Source of the DNA: Salinibacillus aidingensis | GTDB lineage: Bacteria > Bacillota > Bacilli > Bacillales > Alkalibacillaceae | Length of the DNA: 64,000 bases | NCBI RefSeq assembly: GCF_039522525.1 | Contig: NZ_BAAADO010000002.1 | Coordinates: forward strand, 1-64,000 | Direction: 5' to 3' | Shown: positions 8,592 to 16,419 of the stretch, piece by piece | Layout of the letters: the number at the start of each line of letters is the position of its first letter | How positions within the stretch are numbered: position 1 is the first letter of the stretch | Notes under the pieces: generated by a model | Told to the model about the DNA's origin: nothing | Seen by the model: only the letters and a program-made list of their open reading frames with translations | The model's database searches: none | Position numbers and translations under genes: made by a program

Positions 8592-8812
8592 ATTCACTCA
8601 TCCTTCCCATCTATTTTTAGAATTCTCTATCTCTCATTTCCATTTGTACGTTATACCTTTCTAATATTTTACACATATTCATTAGAAATTGCATTAATGA
8701 AGACGGAATTTTATTGGAAAATGTGGAATCAGGTGTGGGGTTAGGGCTGAGGCGGTGGGGATTAGGGGTGATTTGGAGGCTGGGGTTGAGGTTTGGATTA
8801 TTAGTGAGATTT

Positions 8813-9148
8813 TGGGATGAATTGGATGGATTTGGGCTTAATTCGGAATGATCACGACAAACGCTGCACTTATTGGGTGAATTGGATGGGTTCCGGCTTA
8901 ATTCTTAATTATCTCGACAGTTCCCGCTCTTCCTGGACGAATCGTACATTTACCGGACGAATTCTCTTCCTCCAGTATAAATTCTCCCATTTCTGGTTTA
9001 ATCATTTACAAAATTGGTTCAATTATTTCAGAAACTGGACGAATTATTCTCATTTTAGGTTGAATAATTACTAAGACAGGATAAATCCCGATTTTATCGG
9101 TTTAATACTGCGAATCTGGCTTAATTCGACTCTAACAGGCCGAATACT
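8813..9148. repeat. Degenerate tandem array, unit about 20-21 bp, core GGNNNAATT
   Basis: Units with the pattern YNGGNNNAAT (ctggacgaatt, ccggacgaatt, ctggtttaatc, ttggttcaatt, taggttgaata, caggataaatc, tcggtttaata, ctggcttaatt, caggccgaata) recur at about 8932, 8953, 8973, 8993, 9015, 9035, 9057, 9078, 9098, 9117 and 9137. Looser units lie at 8815, 8834, 8875 and 8894. Mean spacing is about 20.5 bp, roughly two helical turns. The GG and AAT positions are kept while the spacers vary. Confidence 0.75.
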
Positions 9149-9240
9149 TGTATACACACAGACTCACTCACGCTCCCAAGCCAAATCAGACGCTGGTCCC
9201 GCCCCGAATCCTGCAGCACTACCATCATTCAAGCACAACG

Positions 9241-9272
9241 AAAAAACAGACCCCAACAAAAGGGTCTGTTTT
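9241..9272 (-). terminator. Terminator of degU
   Basis: AAAACAGACCC and GGGTCTGTTTT form an 11-bp stem around an eight-base loop. A T run follows on the minus strand, 22 bases past the degU stop codon. Confidence 0.85.
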
Positions 9273-9294
9273 CCAATTGATCTCTATTTATATC

Positions 9295-9975
9295 TTACTG
9301 CACTTCCACCCAGCCGTTCTTAATAGCCTGTACAACGGCCTGGGTTCGATCGTTGGCGTCCATTTTCTGCAGAATATTAGATACATGGTTTTTGACGGTC
9401 TTTTCACTGATATACAGCGACTCAGCAACTCCCCTGTTGCTTTTTCCGTCTGCCAGCAGCTGCAGCACCTCACACTCACGCCTCGTAAGCAAATGAAGAG
9501 GCTTGCGGTGCTCGGCCCTTTTCAGAGCATTGGCCCCATTGTTTCCGTTCGCCAATCGACGGTATTCCTTTACAAGATTGTGAGTAATTTTCGGATGCAG
9601 GTAAGATCCACCGTTATAAACGACTTTTATGGCATCTATAAGCTCGTCCGTTTCCATCTCTTTTAGTAAATATCCCTGTGCTCCTGTTTTCAGGGCGTGT
9701 GTGACGTAATTTTCATCATCATGGATAGACAAAATAATAACTTTTAAATCTGGGAATTGATTCACAAGATTTTTAGTGGCTTCAACACCGTTAATCGAAG
9801 GCATATTAATGTCCATCAACACCACATCCGGATGATACGTACGAACTAAGTCTATTGATTGGTTTCCATCATCACCTTCAGCAACCACTTCGAAATCTTC
9901 TTCAAAATCCAGAATGCGTTTAATGCCTTCACGAAAAAGCTTGTGATCATCAATTAATACGATTCTTGCCCCCAC
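9295..9975 (-). CDS. degU: DegU response regulator
   Basis: A 226-residue NarL/FixJ-type regulator. The receiver domain has acidic residues D9/D10, phosphoacceptor D55 in VVLMDINMPS, and the conserved ILSIHDDENYVTHALKTGAQ block. A variable linker leads to a LuxR-type HTH (LTRRECEVLQLLADGKSN; SEKTVKNHVSNILQKM). DegU controls exoenzymes, motility and competence in Bacillus. The start is GTG 9975 behind GAGGAGAA. It follows degS by 140 bases, so it may have its own promoter besides degS read-through. Confidence 0.95.
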   Translation of the reverse strand: MGARIVLIDDHKLFREGIKRILDFEEDFEVVAEGDDGNQSIDLVRTYHPDVVLMDINMPSINGVEATKNLVNQFPDLKVIILSIHDDENYVTHALKTGAQGYLLKEMETDELIDAIKVVYNGGSYLHPKITHNLVKEYRRLANGNNGANALKRAEHRKPLHLLTRRECEVLQLLADGKSNRGVAESLYISEKTVKNHVSNILQKMDANDRTQAVVQAIKNGWVEVQ

Positions 9976-10115
9976 TTCTCCTCGACCTCCTGACGAAATA
10001 AAGTAATTCCAATCCGGATATGTATATAACTAGCTTAACTGATTAGTTTTCTCTCTCTATCCTTTTATTATACATGAGTCTGTTCCAACAATCTAACCCT
10101 TATTTAAATCCTCAG

Positions 10116-11255
10116 TTAATTTTTTAGTGGAACCTGAATGATAATTTTCGTTCCTTTTTGTGGTTCGGTATTAATTTGAAGCGTTCCACCGAGCATTTCG
10201 ATTCGTTCTCTCATTCCAATCAGACCAAAAGAGGATTTTTCCTTTTCCTCCAGGTCAAACCCTTTCCCATTATCAGCAATAAGAATGTTGACCTTATCTA
10301 TTTTCATTTCCATATGAACCTGAATAAGGCTTGCCTCCGAATGTTTCACTGCATTTTGAACGGCTTCCTGCACTAAACGAAAGAAGGCTATTTCATATTT
10401 TGATGCCAGACGCTGCTCCTGACCTCTTGATGTAAATTTAATATGTATGCCACTATGCTCAGAAACGGAGTCTAAATACTTGTTCAGTGTAGGATAAAGC
10501 CCAAGATCATCTAATGCCATTGGTCGTAAATCATATATGATGCGGCGTACTTCATACAAAGCTGTTCGGACAAACTGTCGAACCTGCTGAACCTCTTTAA
10601 TTGCCTCTTCAAGTCCGCGCTCACGGAACGTTCTTTCAATCAGATCTGATCGCAGCATGACATTGGCCAGCAGCTGTGCCGGGCCGTCATGAATTTCTCT
10701 GGACAGTCTTCTTCTCTCTTCTTCCTGAGCGTCAATGATTTTTAGTCCAAAAGTCTCTTTTTCCTTGGCGGTTTCAATCGTGTCATAGACGTCCTGCAGA
10801 TCATCGGTCAAATAATTTAAAACAACAGAGATTTTCCCCAGTAAATTCTCTGCCCTCTCCACCGTATTGGATATGGAGATTAACCGTTGCTCCAATTCAC
10901 TGCGACGTGTCTTTAACTGTTCTTCCTTTTCTCTTAAAACGAACAACTCTGATTGAAGTTTGTGGGTTTCATCATAAACCTCTTTCACTTCAGCTTCTGG
11001 GTATTGATGAAAATTTTTGCTCACTTCGGAAAGGCGAACGCGGGCTTTCTTCACCTGTTTTTCCAGTTCATCACCCTCGTCAATAACATTTACGGCATCC
11101 GCTTTGACCTGTTCCAATTCCTTTTCCACCTGTTCATACTCTTTACGGGATTGCTCGCCTATCTCAAAAATTTCATCCTTACTATTGGTCACAACTGAAA
11201 CCATATCTTCCAAAACCTTGTTCAGAGCATTTGACTCGACTTTAGAGCTAGTCAT
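10116..11255 (-). CDS. degS: DegS sensor histidine kinase
   Basis: A 379-residue soluble kinase. A long coiled-coil sensory region (residues about 40-135) leads into a HisKA_3 helix with phosphoacceptor H189 in SREIHDGPAQLL, then a HATPase domain (NAVKHSEAS, DNGKGF, GLIGMRERIEMLGG). It phosphorylates DegU. ATG 11255 is preferred because GGAGG lies seven bases upstream; the ATG two codons earlier overlaps the ribosome site. No membrane segment is present, as expected for DegS. Confidence 0.95.
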   Translation of the reverse strand: MTSSKVESNALNKVLEDMVSVVTNSKDEIFEIGEQSRKEYEQVEKELEQVKADAVNVIDEGDELEKQVKKARVRLSEVSKNFHQYPEAEVKEVYDETHKLQSELFVLREKEEQLKTRRSELEQRLISISNTVERAENLLGKISVVLNYLTDDLQDVYDTIETAKEKETFGLKIIDAQEEERRRLSREIHDGPAQLLANVMLRSDLIERTFRERGLEEAIKEVQQVRQFVRTALYEVRRIIYDLRPMALDDLGLYPTLNKYLDSVSEHSGIHIKFTSRGQEQRLASKYEIAFFRLVQEAVQNAVKHSEASLIQVHMEMKIDKVNILIADNGKGFDLEEKEKSSFGLIGMRERIEMLGGTLQINTEPQKGTKIIIQVPLKN

Positions 11256-11479
11256 TTCCATTCCTCCAATTACACATTACGATAGACCTATATCTTTTTG
11301 TGGGGATTGACTACAAAATTCTTTTTCATTTATATGTTTCCGTTCCTGTGCTATTCTTTTACTTAATCATACTTTTAAGTAAGACCTTTCTTTAAATAGC
11401 TTTTTTTCCTTTAAATATTTTTATAATAAATATTAGCGACCATTACCATTATATTCTAATTAAACAGGAGGTCTAAATC

Positions 11480-12112
11480 TTGTTAACTAAATATTTTACT
11501 ATAAAACAGGAAGGCTCGCACGAAATCGTCATTCAGAAATCCCGTTTTATTGGCTATGTAAAGCGCACGGAAACAGAGGAAGAAGCACAGGCATTCATCC
11601 AGCAGATAAAGAAAAAACATCATGATGCGACTCATAACTGTTCCGCGTATATGATTGGAGAGCGGAATCAGATTCAGAAGGCTCATGATGATGGGGAGCC
11701 TAGTGGTACAGCCGGTGTTCCTATGCTGGAAGTTTTAAAGAAAAAAGACCTGAAAGATACAACCGTTGTGGTAACCCGATATTTCGGTGGGATTAAGCTT
11801 GGTGCAGGCGGACTTATTCGTGCTTATTCCAATTCGACATCAGAGGCGATTGACCATGTCGGTGTTGTTAAAAGACAGCTGATGAAGCAAATGAAGGTTA
11901 CAGCTGACTATACCCTTTTAGGCAAGCTTGAAAACCAGTTACGTTCATCTGATTATTTGTTAGAAACCATCGATTATTTAGATAAGGTTACCTTCCACGT
12001 TTATGTAGAATCAGGAGAGGAAGAAGCATTTACAGACTGGATGGTCAATCTCACAAGTGATCAGGCCGACATCGCTGAAGGGGATGAAACTTATATGGAA
12101 ATAGAAATTTGA
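11480..12112 (+). CDS. yvyE: YvyE/YigZ family protein (IMPACT domain)
   Basis: A 210-residue UPF0029/IMPACT-family protein. The N-terminal domain has KSRFIGYVKR, DATHNCSAYMIG, DDGEPSGTAGVPML and VVVTRYFGGIKLGAGGLIRAYS. The C-terminal DUF1949-type domain follows from about residue 140. Homologues are linked to translation control, but the bacterial role is not settled. The start is TTG 11480 with AGGAGG eight bases upstream. It is divergent from degS, as in B. subtilis. Confidence 0.92.
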   Translation: MLTKYFTIKQEGSHEIVIQKSRFIGYVKRTETEEEAQAFIQQIKKKHHDATHNCSAYMIGERNQIQKAHDDGEPSGTAGVPMLEVLKKKDLKDTTVVVTRYFGGIKLGAGGLIRAYSNSTSEAIDHVGVVKRQLMKQMKVTADYTLLGKLENQLRSSDYLLETIDYLDKVTFHVYVESGEEEAFTDWMVNLTSDQADIAEGDETYMEIEI

Positions 12113-12157
12113 GGCTGTTCGCAGGGTTAGTGCCACAGCCGATGATTTCAGGTTGAT

Positions 12158-12189
12158 AATCAGTGGGAGATTTTCCACTGATTTTTTAT
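12158..12189 (+). terminator. Terminator of yvyE
   Basis: ATCAGTGG and CCACTGAT flank an eight-base loop, followed by a T6 run, 46 bases after the yvyE stop codon. Confidence 0.85.
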
Positions 12190-12300
12190 TGTTAAGAAAG
12201 GTTAACGATTGATGACTTCCGAATAGAATTCAGGGATGAAATGGCCACGTGCGGTTCCATATTACACTCAACTCTGTGAGAGGCTGAATTAAATCGAAAA

Positions 12301-12336
12301 AAACCGACAATATTTCCCGGGAAATGCTGTCGGTTT
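12301..12336. other. Long hairpin with internal palindrome
   Basis: AAACCGACA (12301-12309) pairs with TGTCGGTTT (12328-12336). The interior ATTTCCCGGGAAAT is itself a perfect palindrome, so almost the whole block can fold. It is not next to a gene end; it may be a relic terminator. Confidence 0.6.
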
Positions 12337-12389
12337 ATGTATGTTTAATTTTTCGAGTTTTTGTCGGCAAATGGTTTTCATTTCATAAA

Positions 12390-12538
12390 GTGAAACTTCC
12401 ATCAGTGGGGGGGCTCCATCCCCCACTGATGGTTAGTTGAACTTATCAGGAATTTACTGGCCGTTTATCCCCAAATTAGTCTTGCTGGGGTATCCTCAAG
12501 ACTAATTGGGGGGGTACGGCCAGTTAATGCGTGATAAA
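12390..12538 (+). mobile_element. Palindromic element copy A (about 149 nt)
   Basis: It begins GTGAAACTTCC after ATAAA and ends GCGTGATAAA. Hairpin 1 is CCATCAGTGGGGG with CCCCCACTGATGG. Hairpin 2 is ACTGGCCGT with ACGGCCAGT, enclosing AATTAGTCTTG with CAAGACTAATT. The other copies are at 40515, 40835, 52708 and 62068. This copy sits in the yvyE-vanZ gap. No coding potential is visible. Confidence 0.8.
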
Positions 12539-12565
12539 AAAAGGGCTGCCCTTGTAAAGGCAGCC
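12535..12565 (-). terminator. Possible minus-strand terminator
   Basis: GGCTGCC (12544-12550) pairs with GGCAGCC (12559-12565), and a run of seven or more T follows on the minus strand. It could end transcription coming from the VanZ-like gene. It abuts the right end of palindromic element copy A. Confidence 0.6.
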
Positions 12566-12639
12566 AAATACAGTAGCGTCTAGTTATTCCATAAAATGAT
12601 CGAGGATGTCTTTATTGTAATATACCAAACCCCTTCAGG

Positions 12640-12725
12640 CAATGGTTTCAGGGTTGAGAAAATCATGATGAAAGTGGCGGTTTTTTCATCATTTCAAGAG
12701 GCGATTTTCTCAACTTTATCCATTG
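12640..12725. repeat. Large nested inverted repeat downstream of the VanZ-like gene
   Basis: The outer arms (12640-12665 and 12703-12725) pair through CAATGG/CCATTG and GTTGAGAAAATC/GATTTTCTCAAC. An inner hairpin pairs ATGATGAAA with TTTCATCAT. This 86-base block is much larger than a normal terminator and has no T run next to the stem. Confidence 0.65.
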
Positions 12726-12753
12726 TAAGGAAATAAAACACTATTTTTTCAAG

Positions 12754-13257
12754 TTATTTCATCTTTTTTCCTTTTCTTTTCCTTAAATAAACAGAAAACA
12801 TGCCATAGATGAACACACCTGCCACGGCCCCAATCGTATCAATGATGACATCCCCTATATATGGAGTACGGTTTGGGGTGATTCCCTGATGAAATTCGTC
12901 GAACACTGCATAGAGTACAGTGAGCAGAAAGGACCAACTCACCATCCATTTTGCCGGAAGCGCTGTCGATTTTTGAAAAGCCAGTATAAACAAAAACACA
13001 AGGATGAAAAACACTCCAAAGTGGGCTCCTTTGCGAATGAAAAATTCGACAAACCCATTGATCCCCAGTGCTTGTACACTGACCTCACTGTGATGATAAA
13101 CAAAGGAAATCCGGTCCACAATCGGAATTAAAAATGAGAAGTCCATATATTCACTAAAGAAAGGCTTAAGATTCTGTTGTTCATAAGGCTGTGATGACGA
13201 GAAGAAAATAATCCCCATCCATCCGACTGGAAATAGCCAGTACCACCATTTCCTCAT
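12754..13257 (-). CDS. VanZ-family membrane protein
   Basis: A 167-residue integral membrane protein with about four hydrophobic segments (residues about 4-21, 78-95, 103-120 and 135-155). It carries the VanZ signatures FFSSSQP near the N-terminus, FIRKGAHFGVFFIL, and AVFDEFHQGITPNRTPYIGDVIIDTIGA. VanZ confers low-level teicoplanin resistance in enterococci, but most chromosomal homologues have no known role. A basic tail (RKRKGKKMK) follows the last segment. AGGAG lies nine bases before ATG 13257. Confidence 0.85.
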   Translation of the reverse strand: MRKWWYWLFPVGWMGIIFFSSSQPYEQQNLKPFFSEYMDFSFLIPIVDRISFVYHHSEVSVQALGINGFVEFFIRKGAHFGVFFILVFLFILAFQKSTALPAKWMVSWSFLLTVLYAVFDEFHQGITPNRTPYIGDVIIDTIGAVAGVFIYGMFSVYLRKRKGKKMK

Positions 13258-13443
13258 TGTATCTAACTCCTGTCCCTGTTATTTCTTCATTTATTGTAGC
13301 AGATATTCCGCGACACCATGAAAACATTTCCACTTTTAATATTCATAACCGTCTTTAAATATTGCTTTCAGTGGTATAGACGACTGATTTGCTGTCCATA
13401 ATGAAAGGTATATGAAATGATGATCGTGCAGGATGGTGGTTAG

Positions 13444-14016
13444 ATGAAGAAAGTCATTTTCACTGGATTTTTGTTTATGTGTGGTGTGATTTTTTATTAC
13501 GTAGATCCGATGCAGTTATTTTCTGTCGCAGATGATAAATTGAATGAAATTGTCGATGATGAGTTTGATCTGGATACACCTGAAAAGGAGGTTTCCAGTC
13601 AGCGGCAGGATCCATTCCAGCAAAATATTCAGAACAGGAAACTTAACGATACTGCATTGGACGAAGAGAGCTCAGCCCAATCCATTATTGATAACTATAA
13701 AGATACACTTCTTGATTTGAAAAAGCACGTAGAGGAAAAACTGAATCAATTACTGGAAGAGGCCCACCAGGAATATGAACAAGGAGATTCAGCCAATCTT
13801 CCCGGCTTATACCTGAAGTATAATCAGGCGATTCAGGAGTTGGAGCAAAAAACAGACCAATCCTTTCAGGAAGTTTACCAGCGGCTACAGGAGGAGTTAG
13901 AAGACAATGGCTATGATCCGGATAAAGCAGACGCAGTTAAAGAGGAGTATGAACAAATTAAAAAAGAAACACGCTCCGTAATGACAGAGCGTGTAATGGA
14001 GAAGTTTGAGGTGTAA
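13444..14016 (+). CDS. Membrane-anchored coiled-coil protein of unknown function
   Basis: A 190-residue protein I do not recognise. One hydrophobic segment at residues 3-18 (FTGFLFMCGVIFYYV) would anchor it with the rest outside. The remainder is very acidic, with long heptad-like helices (residues about 85-185, rich in Glu, Gln and Leu). AGGATGG lies ahead of ATG 13444. It is flanked by a VanZ-like gene and two LCP cell-wall genes, so a cell-envelope role is possible, but that is position only. It shares a bidirectional terminator with the LCP gene downstream. Confidence 0.7.
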   Translation: MKKVIFTGFLFMCGVIFYYVDPMQLFSVADDKLNEIVDDEFDLDTPEKEVSSQRQDPFQQNIQNRKLNDTALDEESSAQSIIDNYKDTLLDLKKHVEEKLNQLLEEAHQEYEQGDSANLPGLYLKYNQAIQELEQKTDQSFQEVYQRLQEELEDNGYDPDKADAVKEEYEQIKKETRSVMTERVMEKFEV

Positions 14017-14080
14017 TCAAAGGCGGAAGCGCTCGGGGGTCTCTCCTGAATTTCCCGGCCACAAATCCTCCATCATTAAG

Positions 14081-14107
14081 AAAACCGCTGCGAAATGCAG
14101 CGGTTTT
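14081..14107. terminator. Bidirectional terminator
   Basis: AAAACCGCTGC and GCAGCGGTTTT make an 11-bp perfect stem with a five-base loop. It lies between the convergent genes ending at 14016 and 14112. Confidence 0.8.
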
Positions 14108-14111
14108 CCCA

Positions 14112-15074
14112 TCAGGAGTCAGAATTAAAATCCTTGATCATATCATGAACCTTTTGCTGTTCTTCATCGGAAACCATTAAATACCAGATGGGACCAATAA
14201 ACTGTCCGTCACCTTTTACCTGGTAATTGTTTATGTTTTTCCTTGTATTTCGGTAGTTTCTGAAAATATCCTTCATTTCATTGAATGTCATGTTGGTACT
14301 TACATTGTCTCCCATTACTTCCAGGATATCATCAATTTTTGTCACAGACCCTACACTTGCCCCTTTATCAATAATCGCTTCAATAACCAGGCGCTGGCGT
14401 AAGTTACGTCCGGCATCGCCATTCGGATCCTGCTTACGCATACGGGCATATCCCAGTGCTTCTGGTCCGTTCAGAGTGATTTCTCCTTTTTTATAGTGGT
14501 AGCCTTTGATGTAAGCTTTGCCATTATCAACCCATTCAATTGGATTATCCACGGTAATTCCACCAACCGCGTCGACAAGGTCACTCAATCCCTGCATATT
14601 GATTTTTACATAGTAATCAAGCTCGACATCCAGGAAATTTTCCACGGTAGCTACCGTCATATCTGCACCGCCATAAACATAGGAATGGTTTATTTTATCC
14701 TGTTTCCCGTAGCCCACAATCGGAACATACGTGTCACGGGGGATACTGACCATTTGCAGACTGTCGGTGTTTGGATTTAAGGACATAAGAATCAGTGTGT
14801 CTGCACGCCCGGTGTCATTCTCTCGTTCATCGACACCCATAAGCAGTATATTTAAAGTTTCCTGGCCTTCAGAAGCTTTTTTCTCTGAGGATTCATTGGA
14901 TATACTTTCAACTTTCTCATGAATATCTTCTTTGACTGTATCTCTAACCTGATCATAAACATAAACAAAATAGACGCCAACAGCTAAAAAGACTGTTGCC
15001 AGCATCCATAAAAAGATTTTTAAGGGCCTTTTCCTGCGCTTTTTCGCCTGTATATATTCCGTACGTTTACCCAT
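14112..15074 (-). CDS. LytR-CpsA-Psr (LCP) family cell-wall glycopolymer transferase, copy 1
   Basis: A 320-residue type II membrane protein with a basic N-terminus (KKRRKRPLK), a membrane segment at about 19-41, and then the extracellular LCP domain. Conserved LNILLMGVDERENDTGRADTL (about 93-113), SIPRDTYVP, KINHSYVYGG and RMRKQDPNGDAGRNLRQR carry the phosphate- and metal-binding Asp/Arg residues. LCP enzymes attach teichoic acid or other polymers to peptidoglycan. It is paralogous to the next gene. GAGGTG precedes ATG 15074. It resembles TagU-type proteins, but which polymer it handles cannot be told. Confidence 0.92.
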   Translation of the reverse strand: MGKRTEYIQAKKRRKRPLKIFLWMLATVFLAVGVYFVYVYDQVRDTVKEDIHEKVESISNESSEKKASEGQETLNILLMGVDERENDTGRADTLILMSLNPNTDSLQMVSIPRDTYVPIVGYGKQDKINHSYVYGGADMTVATVENFLDVELDYYVKINMQGLSDLVDAVGGITVDNPIEWVDNGKAYIKGYHYKKGEITLNGPEALGYARMRKQDPNGDAGRNLRQRLVIEAIIDKGASVGSVTKIDDILEVMGDNVSTNMTFNEMKDIFRNYRNTRKNINNYQVKGDGQFIGPIWYLMVSDEEQQKVHDMIKDFNSDS

Positions 15075-15182
15075 CTATCAGACACCTCATTTAAAAGTTA
15101 AACTGCAGTCTTCTACAAAATTAGACGAATAACTTCTTAATATGTTGCCATTTTTTTAATAATTAAGCAAGAAAATGTTCGA

Positions 15183-15219
15183 CGCTTTAGCGCTTTAAAG
15201 CATGTGGGGACAGTCCCGA
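15183..15219 (+). repeat. REP family 1, copy 1
   Basis: CGCTTTAGCGCTTTAAAGC followed by ATGTGGGGACAGTCCCGA. It contains two palindromes, GCTTTAAAGC and GGGACAGTCCC. The same sequence recurs at 16321, 17163, 24232 and, inverted, at 38074. A transposase of the type that propagates such repeats is at 16420. Confidence 0.85.
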
Positions 15220-15257
15220 AAAAAAGCTCCCAGTGCGAGGGAGCTTTTTTCGGGACT
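15212..15257 (-). terminator. Terminator of LCP copy 2, merged with a REP half
   Basis: AGTCCCG, an A run and GCTCCC pair almost perfectly with GGGAGC, a T run and CGGGACT, giving a stem of about 19 bp that begins at the base next to the LCP stop codon (15258). The lower part of the stem is the right half of REP copy 1, so terminator and REP share sequence. Confidence 0.8.
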
Positions 15258-16220
15258 TTATTTTTTCTGATTAAATTCGGTAATCATTTCATGGATTTTC
15301 TGACGTTCCTGGTCAGATACAATCAGGTAATAGATATCATCTATATAGGTTCCGTTCCCCTTCACCTGATAAGATGAACTGTTTTGACTGGCACTTCGGT
15401 AATCGGAAAAGAGATGTTTCATATCATCAAAGGTCATATTGGTTTCTACGTTCTTTCCAATGACATCGAGGAATTCATCGATTTTCGTAATGGAGCCAAT
15501 CGATGCTCCTTTATCAATAATGGCACGGATAACCTCTCGCTGTCTTTCGTTACGGCCAAAGTCACCATTAGGGTCCTTATACCTCATACGGACAAAGCCC
15601 ATTGTCTGCTCACCGTTTAACTCCAGTTCACCCTTGGCATAATGGAAGCCTTTCTCATAATAGCCAGAATCATACCAGTCCAGCTTATTTTGAACGGTAA
15701 TGCCACCTAAAGCATCCACAAGTTCCACTAAGCCTTCCATATTCAGCTTCACATAATAATCCAGCTCAATATCAGCAAAGTTTTCCACCGTGGAAATGGT
15801 CATATCTGATCCGCCGAATGCATACGAGTGATTGATTTTATCCTTAAATCCCATGCCCTTTATCAGGGTACGACTGTCCCTCGGAATACTGATCATCTGC
15901 ATTTTATTAATGTTAGGGTTGATGGACAAAATGATGAGCGTGTCTGCCCGTCCCTTGTCATGCTTTCGTTCATCTACCCCCATCAGCAGAATATTCAGTG
16001 TTTCCTCTTTGGTAATCTTTTCTTTTTGTTCCGGGGTGTGCTCAATACTGTCGACAGGCTTATGAATTTTCTTATCAACAGTGTCCTTTACATCATTCCA
16101 AATACTATATGCATAGGCACCTGTTCCGGCGAAAAGGACCAGAACAATGCCAAGAATTATTTTTAAATATTTTGATTTACGCGATTTCCTGCTTTTTTCA
16201 CGCTTATCTTGTCTGCTCAA
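15258..16220 (-). CDS. LytR-CpsA-Psr (LCP) family cell-wall glycopolymer transferase, copy 2
   Basis: A 320-residue LCP protein, the same length as copy 1. A basic stretch (KREKSRKSRKSK) precedes a membrane segment at about 20-41. The LCP core has LNILLMGVDERKHDKGRAD, SIPRDSRTL, KINHSYAFGG and RMRYKDPNGDFGRNERQR. I choose TTG 16220 since GAGGTG lies six bases upstream. In-frame GTG codons at 16238 and 16229 lack spacing from a ribosome site. The pair probably arose by tandem duplication; 183 bases with a REP and terminator separate them. Confidence 0.9.
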   Translation of the reverse strand: MSRQDKREKSRKSRKSKYLKIILGIVLVLFAGTGAYAYSIWNDVKDTVDKKIHKPVDSIEHTPEQKEKITKEETLNILLMGVDERKHDKGRADTLIILSINPNINKMQMISIPRDSRTLIKGMGFKDKINHSYAFGGSDMTISTVENFADIELDYYVKLNMEGLVELVDALGGITVQNKLDWYDSGYYEKGFHYAKGELELNGEQTMGFVRMRYKDPNGDFGRNERQREVIRAIIDKGASIGSITKIDEFLDVIGKNVETNMTFDDMKHLFSDYRSASQNSSSYQVKGNGTYIDDIYYLIVSDQERQKIHEMITEFNQKK

Positions 16221-16320
16221 TGAATTCACCTCATTCACCTCATCTAAGATTAAATGGGTAGCATGATAACTTAACTTACAATATAGTATTCTACCATTTT
16301 ACAGGAATTGTAACAACATG

Positions 16321-16357
16321 CGCTTTAGCACTTTAAAGTATGTGGGGACAGTCCCGA
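16321..16357 (+). repeat. REP family 1, copy 2 (upstream of the RAYT gene)
   Basis: CGCTTTAGCACTTTAAAGT then ATGTGGGGACAGTCCCGA. It is separated from the RAYT start codon by 62 bases and has the same orientation as copy 3 on the other side of the gene. Confidence 0.85.
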
Positions 16358-16419
16358 AAATTTATGAAGGAATTTGCAAAAACATGTTGAAATGTATTAA
16401 AAAATGGAGGTGATGTTTT

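Larger units (their letters stand above)
8592..9294. other. Long non-coding region between degV and degU
   Basis: About 700 bases with no supportable gene. It contains a G-rich stretch (8737-8768), a degenerate tandem array (8813-9148) and the degU terminator (9241-9272). The open frame that crosses the array (8817-9074) shows only the periodicity of the repeats, with aromatic/Asn heptads, and has no ribosome site. Confidence 0.7.

Noticed and set aside
8817..9074. 85-residue open frame across the degenerate array
   Set aside because: Its heptad-like aromatic/Asn pattern is produced by the ~21-bp DNA repeat; there is no ribosome site and codon use is unlike neighbours.
8813..9148. Possible CRISPR array
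   Set aside because: Units are degenerate with only five or six conserved positions, no fixed-length unique spacers, and no cas genes.
9148..9666. 172-residue plus-strand frame over degU
   Set aside because: Most of it is antisense to degU, which has clear homology; the start lies in the repeat region.
12390..12538. Palindromic element read as a riboswitch or T-box leader
   Set aside because: Copies lie inside a gene, after genes and between genes, without a constant downstream partner; mobility explains them better.
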